A stretch of DNA of 64,000 bases from Chryseobacterium nepalense (GCF_023195755.1 NZ_CP096203.1:3162001-3226000); one strand, 5' to 3'. Positions 32,630 through 40,884 are shown, numbered from the stretch's first letter. Translations and numbers: made by a program. The notes: generated by a model not told the origin, from the sequence alone.

Positions 32630-33460
32630 TTGAAAACGAAAAAGCAAGATTACGCTCATCTTTCATCGAAGCAGCCGATTGGTATTTTCGACAGCGGAGT
32701 TGGAGGTTTAACGGTTGCCAAAGAAATTAAGAGACTTCTTCCTCATGAAGATCTGATTTATTTCGGAGATACCAAACACCTTCCGTATGGTGAAAAATCC
32801 AGGGAAGCCATTATCGAATATTCTACAAAAATCACTAATTTTTTGCTGGAACAAAATTGCAAAGCGATCGTAATTGCCTGCAACACGGCTACCGCAAATG
32901 CACTGAATGAAGTTATGCAGTCGGTGGCAGGAAAAGTTCCGGTAATTGACGTGATCAATCCTGTAGCGGAAAAAGTTTCGTACGAAATTCATAATAATGT
33001 TGGTGTAATTGCAACAAAAGCCACGGTGAATTCGGGCTTGTATAAAAAAAGCATCAGAAAACATAATAAGTGGATTAAAGTGGACGAGTTAGCAACGCCT
33101 TTATTGGTTCCTGCCATTGAGGAAGGTTTTAAAAATCATCCGATTACCCACGCAATTATTTATAATTATCTCAGTAACAGTAAACTGAAAAATATCGAGA
33201 CCTTGATATTAGGATGTACTCATTATCCTTTGTTAATTGATGAAATCAAACAGTATTACGGAAATCGTGTCCGTGTGATTGATTCTCCGAATATCGTAGC
33301 CAACCATCTGAAAAGTATTCTGGATAAATACAATCTGCTAAATGATCAGAATCCAAACCCGAATTATCATTTTTACCTTTCGGATCTTACCAAAAATTTT
33401 GAGAAAATTTCGAAGAAATTCTTCGGTAAATCGATCGATCTGGAATTAAAAGTATTATAA
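32630..33460 (+). CDS. murI: Glutamate racemase
   Basis: 276 aa. It shows IGIFDSGVGGLTVAKEI, YFGDTKHLPYGEKS, VIACNTATANAL (first catalytic Cys) and LGCTHYPLL (second). It makes D-glutamate for peptidoglycan. No ATG precedes the conserved region in frame. The TTG at 32630 (MKTKKQDY) lies just after the promoter and is the best start. Confidence 0.94.
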   Translation: MKTKKQDYAHLSSKQPIGIFDSGVGGLTVAKEIKRLLPHEDLIYFGDTKHLPYGEKSREAIIEYSTKITNFLLEQNCKAIVIACNTATANALNEVMQSVAGKVPVIDVINPVAEKVSYEIHNNVGVIATKATVNSGLYKKSIRKHNKWIKVDELATPLLVPAIEEGFKNHPITHAIIYNYLSNSKLKNIETLILGCTHYPLLIDEIKQYYGNRVRVIDSPNIVANHLKSILDKYNLLNDQNPNPNYHFYLSDLTKNFEKISKKFFGKSIDLELKVL

Positions 33461-33465
33461 AAATA

Positions 33466-33494
33466 AAAAGCTGTTTCTACCTGAAACAGCTTTT
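33466..33494 (+). terminator. Terminator of murI
   Basis: A perfect 12-bp stem AAAAGCTGTTTC/GAAACAGCTTTT with a 5-nt loop; the arms supply the T-tract. Confidence 0.85.
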
Positions 33495-33534
33495 ATCTTT
33501 TAATCTGGCTCATCATCCTGTTTATACTATTGAC

Positions 33535-33625
33535 TAAACTAAAATAGCCCCGATTGTAATGAAAATCCTTTTTTGAAAAAAAAGATTGTAATGGAAAGCG
33601 GGAAAAAGCTCCTGATAAATTCGAT
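33535..33625. repeat. Bacteroidetes-type intergenic repeat (CCCCGATTG...GGAAAGCGGGA)
   Basis: AGCCCCGATTGTAATGAAAATCC, then a T-run/A-run hairpin (CTTTTTTGAAAAAAAAG), then GATTGTAATGGAAAGCGGGA AAAAGCTCC. GATTGTAATGrAAA occurs twice as a direct repeat (33552 and 33584). From memory, elements with a CCCCGATTG-type left end and a GGAAAGCGGGA right end are scattered through flavobacterial genomes; this was not checked. It holds no ORF and lies in the 229-bp murI-rsmD gap. Confidence 0.5.
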
Positions 33626-33671
33626 ACATTAAATGCAAAAAGCAGTGGAAAATTTATAAAGTTAAAATTGT

Positions 33672-33703
33672 ATAAAAAAAATCAGGAAATTATTCCTGAT
33701 TTT
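33672..33703 (-). terminator. Terminator of the rsmD unit
   Basis: A perfect 11-bp stem AAAATCAGGAA/TTCCTGATTTT with a 4-nt loop. On the minus strand a T-tract follows. The stem overlaps the last four codons and stop of rsmD. Confidence 0.8.
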
Positions 33704-34274
33704 GTATTTCTGTTACCTCTTCTTTATTCGGTTCAAAAAAGCTGAAACTTACATTTCCGTATTTTCGCGTATCCACTAAATTCGGATGGTCAAATTTCAT
33801 CCGGCTTTGATGTTCTACCACTAAAACGCCGTTTTCTTTCAGGTATTTATTGTTTAGAACCAGAGAAATGATTTCCTGATATTTCTTTTCTTCCATTTCG
33901 AAAGGTGCATCAGAAAATACAATCTCAAAAGACTTTTTATTTCTGAATTTTTTAAGCCAGTCGAAGACATCTCCACGCTGAACATTCACCTGCAAAGCCA
34001 TATCAAGCTCAGCAGCGGTAGCATTAATGAAAGCCGTATGTTTCGGGTTCATTTCTACGGAAGTGATATCCTGACAGCCTCTGGAAGCAAATTCAAGCGT
34101 AATAGAACCGATGCCTGCAAAAAGATCAAGCACGGAAACCGACTGCATATCATAGGTATTTTCCAAAATACTGAAAAGCGCCTCTTTCGCAAAGTCCGTG
34201 GTGGGCCTTACATCAAAATTTCTGGGAGCTGCTATTTTCTTGGCTTTCCATTTGCCTGAAATGATTCTGTACAT
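33690..34274 (-). CDS. rsmD: RsmD-family rRNA guanine methyltransferase
   Basis: 194 aa, SAM-binding Rossmann fold. It opens MYRIISGKWKAKKIAAP and has RPTTDFAKEALFSIL and VLDLFAGIGSITLEFASRG (motif I). Motif IV, normally DPPY/F, reads DAPF here (D122-A-P-F125). RsmD methylates G966 of 16S rRNA. A DUF3822 gene lies 64 bp upstream on the same strand, a common pairing in Bacteroidetes as I recall. Confidence 0.9.
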   Translation of the reverse strand: MYRIISGKWKAKKIAAPRNFDVRPTTDFAKEALFSILENTYDMQSVSVLDLFAGIGSITLEFASRGCQDITSVEMNPKHTAFINATAAELDMALQVNVQRGDVFDWLKKFRNKKSFEIVFSDAPFEMEEKKYQEIISLVLNNKYLKENGVLVVEHQSRMKFDHPNLVDTRKYGNVSFSFFEPNKEEVTEIQNQE

Positions 34275-34338
34275 AAGTATTGGGTTTTAGACGGTAGAAC
34301 GGTCAGGAAAAAATAAGCTTTAACCCGATTTTTCAAGT

Positions 34339-35055
34339 CTAATTTAATATAAAATTTTTATTGGGAATATTATCGTATACGATTTTCAGATTTTTAACAA
34401 ACTTCTGAAGCTCTGAAATAAAAGTTTCATTTTCAGTGGTTTCACCGTAGGCAAAGAAATGGGTTTCATTGATCCCAAAACCGATCTTGCTTAAAGTAAA
34501 CATGATGAAATATAAAAAATCCACTTCAGAATTTACATCAAGATTATTGTATAAAATAATTTTCTTCTGATCTATCGCGAAAAATTCACACTGATTATGA
34601 TAAAGGTTGATATGAATTTCCTTATTGTTTTTATTTTGAATGGAATTCAGAAATTTCTCACCCGAAAAATTAAAGTTCACAGGTAAAGCCGGCTCTTTTA
34701 TCTTTTTATAAAAATTCTTCGGAAACGTATAATAAAACTGAACCTTGAATTTCTCGTTGATCGATAACATCAGCTCTTCTTTTTCCTTATCAACGGGAGC
34801 ATTAAAAGCGATCAGATCAAATCCTGCTTCGTGCTCGGAAAAGCCTTCCGGCATCAGCGTAAAATGATTGAGTGCGGAAATAACATGAATTTCATCAAAC
34901 CGCTGTTTGATCAATACTTCATCCAGTTTATCTGCAATAAGATTCTCCGGAGATTCTTCATCTTTGAAGTAGGATTTTTCTTCCACGATGCTTTTGTTTT
35001 TTGCAATCTGGTAGGTTAGTCCGTCTTTGGTGAAAAGTAAATTAAGTATGTTCAT
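34339..35055 (-). CDS. DUF3822 family protein
   Basis: 238 aa. It matches the Bacteroidetes family DUF3822 in wording (HVISALNHFTLMPEGF, HINLYHNQCEFFAI, GETTENETFISEL) and in being next to rsmD. There is no signal peptide or membrane segment. The strand pattern hints at an actin-like (ASKHA) fold, which is only an inference. The function is unknown; the neighbourhood points to ribosome or translation roles. Confidence 0.8.
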   Translation of the reverse strand: MNILNLLFTKDGLTYQIAKNKSIVEEKSYFKDEESPENLIADKLDEVLIKQRFDEIHVISALNHFTLMPEGFSEHEAGFDLIAFNAPVDKEKEELMLSINEKFKVQFYYTFPKNFYKKIKEPALPVNFNFSGEKFLNSIQNKNNKEIHINLYHNQCEFFAIDQKKIILYNNLDVNSEVDFLYFIMFTLSKIGFGINETHFFAYGETTENETFISELQKFVKNLKIVYDNIPNKNFILN

Positions 35056-35068
35056 AGTTCAATTCCTG

Positions 35069-35076
35069 CAAATTTA
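35069..35076 (-). promoter_or_regulatory. -7 box for the DUF3822-rsmD unit (TAAATTTG, minus strand)
   Basis: A perfect TAnnTTTG on the minus strand 14 bp upstream of the DUF3822 ATG, overlapping the end of the Smr gene. Confidence 0.5.
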
Positions 35077-35568
35077 GTGAAATTCTACCATTACAGCACC
35101 CGATTGATGGTGAAGTATTTCCTTATTGTAAAAATCCAGTCCGGTCTGGCTTTCCAGAATATCCCAAACCATTCTCTGCAGAACACCGTCGCCGATTCCG
35201 TGAACGATTTCCAATCTTTTAAGATGGTTTTTCCTGCAAAAACTCAAGGTTTCGAGTAATCTTTCCTTCTGAATGAAAAGCCTTTCAAAACTATCATAAT
35301 CATTGGGATTTTTGACCAGGTTATGAAAGTGCAGATCCAGAACCAACGCATTTTTCTGATGCTTTTTCGAAATGTTTTTCTTGGGTTCCGGTTTTTTTAC
35401 AATTTTGATATTTTCATATAAATCCGAACTTTTCGGAACCAATTTTTCTTTCGGATATTGGTAGGTAAATCCGTATTCATCTTTAAAAACAACAATATTT
35501 CCGTTGACCGAAGTTACAATTCCGCTCAAATCCTCATCTACCACAGAAACTTTATCACCAATTTTCAT
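35074..35568 (-). CDS. Smr domain protein (MutS2-like C-terminal domain)
   Basis: 164 aa. The N-terminal half has beta-rich segments (GDKVSVVDEDLSGIVTSVNGNIV) like a small KOW/DUF2027-type region. The C-terminal Smr domain has DLHFHNL, EIVHGIGDGVLQRMVWDIL (HGxG motif) and GAVMVEFH. Smr domains are nucleic-acid endonucleases or RNA-binding modules acting on stalled ribosomes or branched DNA. Here it stands free of MutS2. A TTTGAAGTT-type tract (35570-35612) separates it from the phosphoesterase. Confidence 0.82.
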   Translation of the reverse strand: MKIGDKVSVVDEDLSGIVTSVNGNIVVFKDEYGFTYQYPKEKLVPKSSDLYENIKIVKKPEPKKNISKKHQKNALVLDLHFHNLVKNPNDYDSFERLFIQKERLLETLSFCRKNHLKRLEIVHGIGDGVLQRMVWDILESQTGLDFYNKEILHHQSGAVMVEFH

Positions 35569-35607
35569 AAACTCTAAACTCTAAACCTTGAACTTTAACC
35601 CCTGAAC

Positions 35608-36105
35608 TTAAACCTTAGGTCCGAGTTCAATAACTTCCAGATCCCTGATTTCCGAACCATCAATCACAAAACGCATCATCGTTCGTACCTTATGCCATCC
35701 CTGCTTTCCGCATGCTCCCGGATTGAGATGAAGCAGATTGTTTTTCTGATCAAACATCACCTTTAAAATATGAGAATGCCCTGAAATAAATAATGTAGGG
35801 GCCTTTGCAGCAATTTCCTGCCTGGTCACAGGTGTGTATTTTCCGGGATAACCGCCGATGTGGACCATCAGAACTTCCACATCTTCACAAAAGAAACGAT
35901 TCACTTCGGGAAATTCCGATCTTATTTTTGCATTGTCGATATTTCCGTAAACGCCTTTTAAAGGTTTTATTTTTTCCAGTTGCTCAATCACTTCCATGCT
36001 GCCAAAATCTCCACCGTGCCAGATTTCATCAGCCTGTCGGGCATATTCTAAAATACGGTCATCTATGTATGAATGAGAATCGGAAAGGAGAAGGATTTTT
36101 GTCAT
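35608..36105 (-). CDS. YfcE/MJ0936-type metallophosphoesterase
   Basis: 165 aa. The binuclear metal motifs are visible: LLSDSHSYID, IWHGGDFGS, GVYGNIDNAK, MVHIGGYPGKY and ISGHSHILK, then NPGACGKQGW. Relatives hydrolyse phosphodiesters (phosphodiesterase/nuclease-like). The start overlaps the stop of the upstream gene by 1 bp. Confidence 0.92.
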   Translation of the reverse strand: MTKILLLSDSHSYIDDRILEYARQADEIWHGGDFGSMEVIEQLEKIKPLKGVYGNIDNAKIRSEFPEVNRFFCEDVEVLMVHIGGYPGKYTPVTRQEIAAKAPTLFISGHSHILKVMFDQKNNLLHLNPGACGKQGWHKVRTMMRFVIDGSEIRDLEVIELGPKV

Positions 36106-36554
36106 TATCTAAAAGTTCTGTCGGTAATATTTTCGTCGTATTTTTCCTTGAATGTCTGCACTCTTTCAGGATTCAATTCACCATCATTATTGATCACTCT
36201 TTCTTTTAATAGCCATTTGATCAGCTTTTCCATGGCTTTTCTGGAGTTCATGAAATTTAAGATTTTTGTAAAATCAGTGGATTCAACCTTTGTTTTTTCA
36301 GTTAGGAAATTTAAAACATAATAATCATCGTCCATATATTTTGGCGTTTCATTATCCATTTGTCTGAACATGAGAATTTCTTCATCATCTTTCATGCTGT
36401 AAAATGAATACTGCAGGACATTTATTTTTTCGGCTTTCAAAATCTGTTTCCCATCCAGCAGAACCTTATCATCCTTAATGACAACTTCTTGGGAAAAATA
36501 AAAGCTTAGGCCGGAAATTAATAGAAATAAAGTCAGTAGTTTTTTCGTTTTCAT
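36105..36554 (-). CDS. Secreted protein of unknown function
   Basis: 149 aa. Signal peptide 1-21 (YFSQ) followed by a mixed alpha/beta body (KDDKVLLDGKQILKAEKI...) and a basic C-terminus. I do not recognise a domain. It is coupled to the phosphoesterase by a TAATG overlap, so their products may act in the same pathway; one would be outside and the other inside the cytoplasm. A good -7 box is upstream. Confidence 0.6.
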   Translation of the reverse strand: MKTKKLLTLFLLISGLSFYFSQEVVIKDDKVLLDGKQILKAEKINVLQYSFYSMKDDEEILMFRQMDNETPKYMDDDYYVLNFLTEKTKVESTDFTKILNFMNSRKAMEKLIKWLLKERVINNDGELNPERVQTFKEKYDENITDRTFR

Positions 36555-36574
36555 TGTTAATGTTTAAATTTTCA

Positions 36575-36582
36575 CAAAGATA
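36575..36582 (-). promoter_or_regulatory. -7 box for the 36554 gene (TATCTTTG, minus strand)
   Basis: A perfect TAnnTTTG 20 bp upstream of the ATG at 36554, probably driving the secreted protein and phosphoesterase. Confidence 0.55.
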
Positions 36583-36680
36583 AACTTAAAAAAAATTCCG
36601 GAAACTGATTTTTTACGAACGTTAAAAAGATATGAATGAAACGTCTTAAATTAAGGTTAAATCAGAACATGATAATTTAT

Positions 36681-36688
36681 TACCTTTA
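36681..36688 (+). promoter_or_regulatory. Weak -7 box for the serine hydrolase (TACCTTTA)
   Basis: One mismatch to TAnnTTTG, 10 bp before the ATG at 36699. Confidence 0.35.
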
Positions 36689-36698
36689 GGCAAAAAAA

Positions 36699-38243
36699 AT
36701 GAAGCAGAAACTTTCTATTTTCCTTCTTTTGCTGACGGTTGGTTTAGCCAATGCACAGGTTGAAGAGAAAAAATTAGATGAGCTAATACAGAACACGCTG
36801 AAAACCTTTGATGTACCGGGAATGTCAGTCGGAATCATTAAGGATGGTAAAGTTATTTACTCCAAAGGGTTTGGCGTACGCTCTTTAACAACGAAACAGC
36901 CAATGGACGACAATACACTGGTGGGGATTGCCTCCAACTCCAAAGGCTTTACCTGTACAGCTTTGGCAATCTTAGCAGATGAAGGAAAACTGAACTGGGA
37001 CGATAAAGTTTCAAAATACATCCCGGAATTTCAAATGTACGATCCCTATGTTTCCCAAAATGTAACCATTAAAGATCTGGTGACACACAGAGCCGGATTA
37101 GGACTGGGACAGGGAGATTTGATGTTCTTTCCTGAAGGAGGAAATTTAACGGTGAACGATATTGTTCATAATGTACGGTATTTAAAACCTGAAAATCCTT
37201 TCAGGACAACTTTAGATTATAACAACATCATGTTTATCGTTGCCGGAGAAGTGATTCACAGAATTTCAGGATTAAGCTGGGCCGAATTTATCGAGCAAAG
37301 AATCATGAAACCGGTTGGGATGACTTCAAGTTTCGGAAGCTATAACAGGGCAAAGATGGTTGCCAATAAGATCGATGCACACGCACCGGTTGACGGAAAA
37401 GCCATCGCGGTTCCTCACGACTGGAACGAAACGGCTAATGCAGCAGGAGGTATTATGAGCAACATCAAAGACATGACCACATGGGCTGAATTTCTATTGA
37501 ATAATTTCACCACGAAAGATGGTAAAAAATTAGTTTCAGATAAAAATGTCCAGCAGCTTTGGAGTTTACAGATTCCAAGCGGCGTTGCGGCGAAAAACCC
37601 TTATGATACCAGTTTCTACGGATATGGAATGGGATGGTTTTTAAGTGATGTGAAAGGGCATAAACAGGTTCAGCATACGGGCGGGCTGATCGGAACGGTG
37701 ACGCAGTTTACCTTAATTCCGGATATGAAACTGGGAATTGTAGTGTTAACCAATCAACAGTCCGGAGCGGCTTTTAATACCATTACCAATACCGTAAAAG
37801 ATTCTTATCTGGGTGTGGCCGACAGAAATTGGCTGAAAACCTACGGCGAAAGGATGAAGAAAATGGAAGAAAGTTTCGACAAACAGAAAAAAGAAGCGTT
37901 TGCCAAATCGGAAGCTTTCAGGAAAGATAAAAACCTTCAGCCAAAAGCAGAACAATTTACCGGAACGTACACTGATCAATGGTTTGGAGATGTGGAAATT
38001 GCTCAGCAGGGAAATGACTACAGGATTTCCTGCAAAAGTTCTCCAAGATTAAAAGGGGAGCTGCTGCCGTATTCCAATAATTCTTTCATCATCAAATGGG
38101 ACGACAGAAGCTACGATGCCGATGCCTACATTATTTTTGATTATGATGAAACAGGAAAAGCGCAATCGGCGAGATTAAAACCGATTTCAGATGTTACAGA
38201 TTTCAGTTTTGATTTTGATGATCTGGATTTGAAACGGAAATAA
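36699..38243 (+). CDS. Serine hydrolase (class C beta-lactamase/PBP4-like) with DUF3471
   Basis: 514 aa. Signal peptide 1-19 (LANAQ). The serine hydrolase domain has S79-x-x-K82 (ASNSKGFTCTA), the YxN motif LDYNNIMF, HRAGL and the HTG-like QHTGGLIG. About residue 420 to the end is a DUF3471 beta domain (FTGTYTDQWFGDVEI...). Such proteins are D-aminopeptidase- or esterase-like; lactamase activity cannot be assumed. Confidence 0.9.
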   Translation: MKQKLSIFLLLLTVGLANAQVEEKKLDELIQNTLKTFDVPGMSVGIIKDGKVIYSKGFGVRSLTTKQPMDDNTLVGIASNSKGFTCTALAILADEGKLNWDDKVSKYIPEFQMYDPYVSQNVTIKDLVTHRAGLGLGQGDLMFFPEGGNLTVNDIVHNVRYLKPENPFRTTLDYNNIMFIVAGEVIHRISGLSWAEFIEQRIMKPVGMTSSFGSYNRAKMVANKIDAHAPVDGKAIAVPHDWNETANAAGGIMSNIKDMTTWAEFLLNNFTTKDGKKLVSDKNVQQLWSLQIPSGVAAKNPYDTSFYGYGMGWFLSDVKGHKQVQHTGGLIGTVTQFTLIPDMKLGIVVLTNQQSGAAFNTITNTVKDSYLGVADRNWLKTYGERMKKMEESFDKQKKEAFAKSEAFRKDKNLQPKAEQFTGTYTDQWFGDVEIAQQGNDYRISCKSSPRLKGELLPYSNNSFIIKWDDRSYDADAYIIFDYDETGKAQSARLKPISDVTDFSFDFDDLDLKRK

Positions 38244-38365
38244 ATTAACCGCAAAGTCACAGAAGCTTTTTAAACACATAAGTCACATTAGATAAACAAT
38301 AAAGCTTTGCGCATATTTTAGAACACATGAGTTTTTAAAATCTTTGATTTTTTTGCATAAGAATT

Positions 38366-38420
38366 GATACGATTCGGTGGCTGAGGCTCTCGAAGTCACC
38401 GGATCGTATCATTTTATTTT
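38366..38420 (+). terminator. Long hairpin terminator between convergent genes
   Basis: Stem GATACGATTCGGTG/CACCGGATCGTATC (14 bp, one G-T mismatch), 17-nt loop containing GAGGCTCTCGAAG, then ATTTTATTTTT. The loop core (nCTCTCGAAG) resembles GAGCTTGTCGAAG at 40035-40047, a dispersed motif. The stop of the convergent phosphatase is at 38409-38411. Confidence 0.75.
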
Positions 38421-38888
38421 TCCGGGATCATAGAAAAACATCAGTCTCTTTTTGGCACCGTCGAACTCGGACCACGAATTGCAGTCGATCTCAAAACCCG
38501 CAACGCCGCAGGTCGGAAAGTGAAAGATATCTTCGGAAATGGAATTCGCAAAATTGGAGATTCCGTTGTTATGGGAAAAAAAAGCTACGGAATTTACATT
38601 GTCGTCAAGATCATAGATCACAGACTCAAAATTGCTTTCCGAAGGATTGTAAAGCTTCTCATTCGTTGTAATATTGATATGGTAGGACTGGTTGAAAATT
38701 CTGCAGGTATTCAGTGCACGCACGGCGGGACTCGAGACAAAATAGTCTATCGCCACATTGTTGTTTTTCATAAACCGGGACATATGCATCGCTTCTTCCA
38801 ACCCCTTGTCTGCCAATGGTCTGTCGAAGTCCTCTGTTTCCTCCGGCCAGTCGCTCTTCGCATGTCTTACGAGAATGAGTCTCTTCAT
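38409..38888 (-). CDS. Histidine phosphatase, SixA-like
   Basis: 159 aa. It opens LILVRHAKSDWPEETEDFDRPL (RH catalytic His with the SixA-type AKSxW) and has VSSPAVRALNTC and the second His motif AFFSHNNGISNFAN. SixA dephosphorylates phosphohistidine domains in E. coli; the target here is unknown. It stands alone. Confidence 0.92.
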   Translation of the reverse strand: MKRLILVRHAKSDWPEETEDFDRPLADKGLEEAMHMSRFMKNNNVAIDYFVSSPAVRALNTCRIFNQSYHINITTNEKLYNPSESNFESVIYDLDDNVNSVAFFSHNNGISNFANSISEDIFHFPTCGVAGFEIDCNSWSEFDGAKKRLMFFYDPGKIK

Positions 38889-38986
38889 ATTATCGTTTTT
38901 AGAAAATTAAAATTATAAAAAAATTAGCGGAATAAAAACATGATTTATAAAAAAAATGTGTTTAGAATAAAATCATTAAAATTTAC

Positions 38987-38994
38987 TAAATTTG
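38987..38994 (+). promoter_or_regulatory. -7 box abutting ruvX (TAAATTTG)
   Basis: A perfect TAnnTTTG ending 7 bp before the ruvX ATG, so the mRNA should be leaderless or nearly so. A TTTAG at 38961-38965 (21-bp spacing) could be a weak -33. Confidence 0.55.
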
Positions 38995-39001
38995 CAAACC
39001 T

Positions 39002-39418
39002 ATGGGACAAATCCTTGCAATAGACTATGGAAAGGCACGTTGTGGAATTGCCGCAACCGACGATATGCAGATCATTGCAAGCGGTCTGGATACGGTATCG
39101 ACTCCGCTTCTCACTGAATTTTTAAAGAAATATTTCAGCGAAAATAAAGTAGATGAAGTTGTGATCGGTCTTCCCGTAGATTTGAAAGGAAATATCTCCG
39201 AAGTGGAAACCGACATTCTGCAGTTTATAGAAATTTTTAAAAAAGAATTTCCAACAGTTAAGGTCAACCGCTTCGATGAAAGATTTACATCCAAGATGGC
39301 TTCTTTTTTTATCTCCCAAAGCGGAAAGAATAAAAAACAGAGACAGCAGAAAGGATTAATAGATAAAGTAAGTGCAACCATCATATTGCAGAATTTTTTA
39401 GAACAAAGAACAAGATGA
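39002..39418 (+). CDS. ruvX: RuvX/YqgF family putative Holliday junction resolvase
   Basis: 138 aa RNase-H fold. Motifs: ILAIDYGKARCGIAATDD (catalytic Asp), VVIGLPVDLKGN, RFDERFTSK and IDKVSATIILQNFL (last Asp). In E. coli YqgF acts on pre-16S rRNA 5' ends. The 4-bp ATGA overlap with def shows one operon (ruvX-def). Confidence 0.94.
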   Translation: MGQILAIDYGKARCGIAATDDMQIIASGLDTVSTPLLTEFLKKYFSENKVDEVVIGLPVDLKGNISEVETDILQFIEIFKKEFPTVKVNRFDERFTSKMASFFISQSGKNKKQRQQKGLIDKVSATIILQNFLEQRTR

Positions 39419-39987
39419 TTTTACCGATAAGAGCCTTTGGTGACCCCGTGTTAAGAAAAGTAGGAAAGGATATTGATCAGGATTATCCCAACCTGCAGGA
39501 ATTGATAGAAAACATGTTCGAAACCATGTACAGTGCCAACGGAATTGGTTTGGCGGCACCGCAGATCGGGCTGGATATCCGTCTGTTTGTCATTGATGTA
39601 AGTCCTTTGGCGGAAGATGAAGATTATGAGGACATCAAAGATGAGCTGGCAGAATTCAAAAAAGTTTTCATCAATGCTAAAATTCTTGAAGAATCCGGGG
39701 AAGAGTGGAAATTCAACGAAGGATGTCTTTCTATTCCGGACGTAAGAGAGGATGTGAAGAGAAAAGGTACGATCGTGATCGAATATTATGACGAAAATTT
39801 TGTAAAACATACAGAAACTTTTTCCGATATTAGAGCCCGCGTAATTCAGCATGAATATGATCACATTGAAGGAATTTTGTTTACAGACCACCTCAGCGCA
39901 CTGAAAAAGAAGCTGGTAAAAGGGAAACTGACCAAAATTACCCAGGGTGACGTAAGCATCGGTTACAAAATGAGATTTCCAAAATAG
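39415..39987 (+). CDS. def: Peptide deformylase
   Basis: 190 aa. All three motifs: GIGLAAPQIG, EGCLSIPDV and HEYDHIEG (zinc/iron site). It removes formyl groups from new proteins. Its start overlaps the ruvX stop by 4 bp. Confidence 0.96.
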   Translation: MILPIRAFGDPVLRKVGKDIDQDYPNLQELIENMFETMYSANGIGLAAPQIGLDIRLFVIDVSPLAEDEDYEDIKDELAEFKKVFINAKILEESGEEWKFNEGCLSIPDVREDVKRKGTIVIEYYDENFVKHTETFSDIRARVIQHEYDHIEGILFTDHLSALKKKLVKGKLTKITQGDVSIGYKMRFPK

Positions 39988-40084
39988 TTTACAATAGAAT
40001 AAAGAAAATTAGAAAAGCAAAAAGTTGTCACACAGAGCTTGTCGAAGTGAATAGCTGATTGCAGAATTTACAAAAAATAAAATT

Positions 40085-40648
40085 ATGCTGTTAGAAAAAA
40101 TAATTTCAATTTCAGGAAAACCAGGACTTTACAAATTAGTTTCTCAACTAAGAAACGGATTTATCATTGAAGATGTTACCACGAAGAAAAAAGTAAGCAT
40201 TGGGAATTCCAGCCAGGTGAGCCTGTTGGACAATATTGCGATGTTCACTTTTGATAAAGAAGTTCCTTTGTTCGAAGTTTTTGAAAATATTGCCAAAAAC
40301 TATGACTACAAGGAAGCGATTCACCACAAAGCATCTGATGCCGAATTAAAAGAATTCATGACGGCTTCTCTTCCTAATTATGATACCGAAAGAGTATATG
40401 CTTCCGATATCAAAAAACTGGCGCAGTGGTACAACATCCTTCATAAAGCAGGATACATCACTCCGGAAAGCTTCGTAAAGGCAGAGCCTGAAACACTGGA
40501 AGGCGAACCGGCAACGGAAGAAGTAAACGTAGAAAAAGAAGCGCCTAAAAAAGCAGCCCCAAAAGCTGAAAAGCCAGCCGCTCCAAAAGTAAAAGCCACT
40601 TCTGCAGCCAAAGCCGCTCCGAAAAGCACACACAGAAAACAGGGATAA
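40085..40648 (+). CDS. DUF5606 domain protein
   Basis: 187 aa. The DUF5606 body (about 1-140) has LEKIISISGKPGLYKLVSQ, NGFIIEDV and DIKKLAQWYNILHKAGYITPE. A Lys/Ala/Pro-rich tail (about 140-187) is probably disordered. The family is Bacteroidetes-specific and next to def in many genomes as I recall. The function is unknown. Confidence 0.9.
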   Translation: MLLEKIISISGKPGLYKLVSQLRNGFIIEDVTTKKKVSIGNSSQVSLLDNIAMFTFDKEVPLFEVFENIAKNYDYKEAIHHKASDAELKEFMTASLPNYDTERVYASDIKKLAQWYNILHKAGYITPESFVKAEPETLEGEPATEEVNVEKEAPKKAAPKAEKPAAPKVKATSAAKAAPKSTHRKQG

Positions 40649-40673
40649 TTAATTTATCTTACTTAAAATATGG

Positions 40674-40700
40674 ACCTCATCAGATTTGATGGGGTTTTTT
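40674..40700 (+). terminator. Terminator of the ruvX-def-DUF5606 unit
   Basis: Stem ACCTCATCA/TGATGGGGT (9 bp, one G-T), 4-nt loop, then TTTTTT. It marks the left border of the AT-rich accessory patch. Confidence 0.85.
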
Positions 40701-40884
40701 GTTGTTTTTGGTTGAAATCAAAAATTCTATTATTAATTCAGTATAAATACGGATTGCCGTAAACAATGATAATTTCTTATTATTACATTTGTTAATTAAT
40801 TTACAAATATATTGACTAAGTTTCAATATATACTTTCAATTATTTCCTTGATACATCATTAAAATAATTATAAAATACTTTTTT

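Noticed and set aside
36699..38243. Beta-lactamase resistance gene
   Set aside because: The SxxK/YxN/HTG order is shared by many esterases and D-peptidases, and a DUF3471 tail is attached; resistance is not supported.
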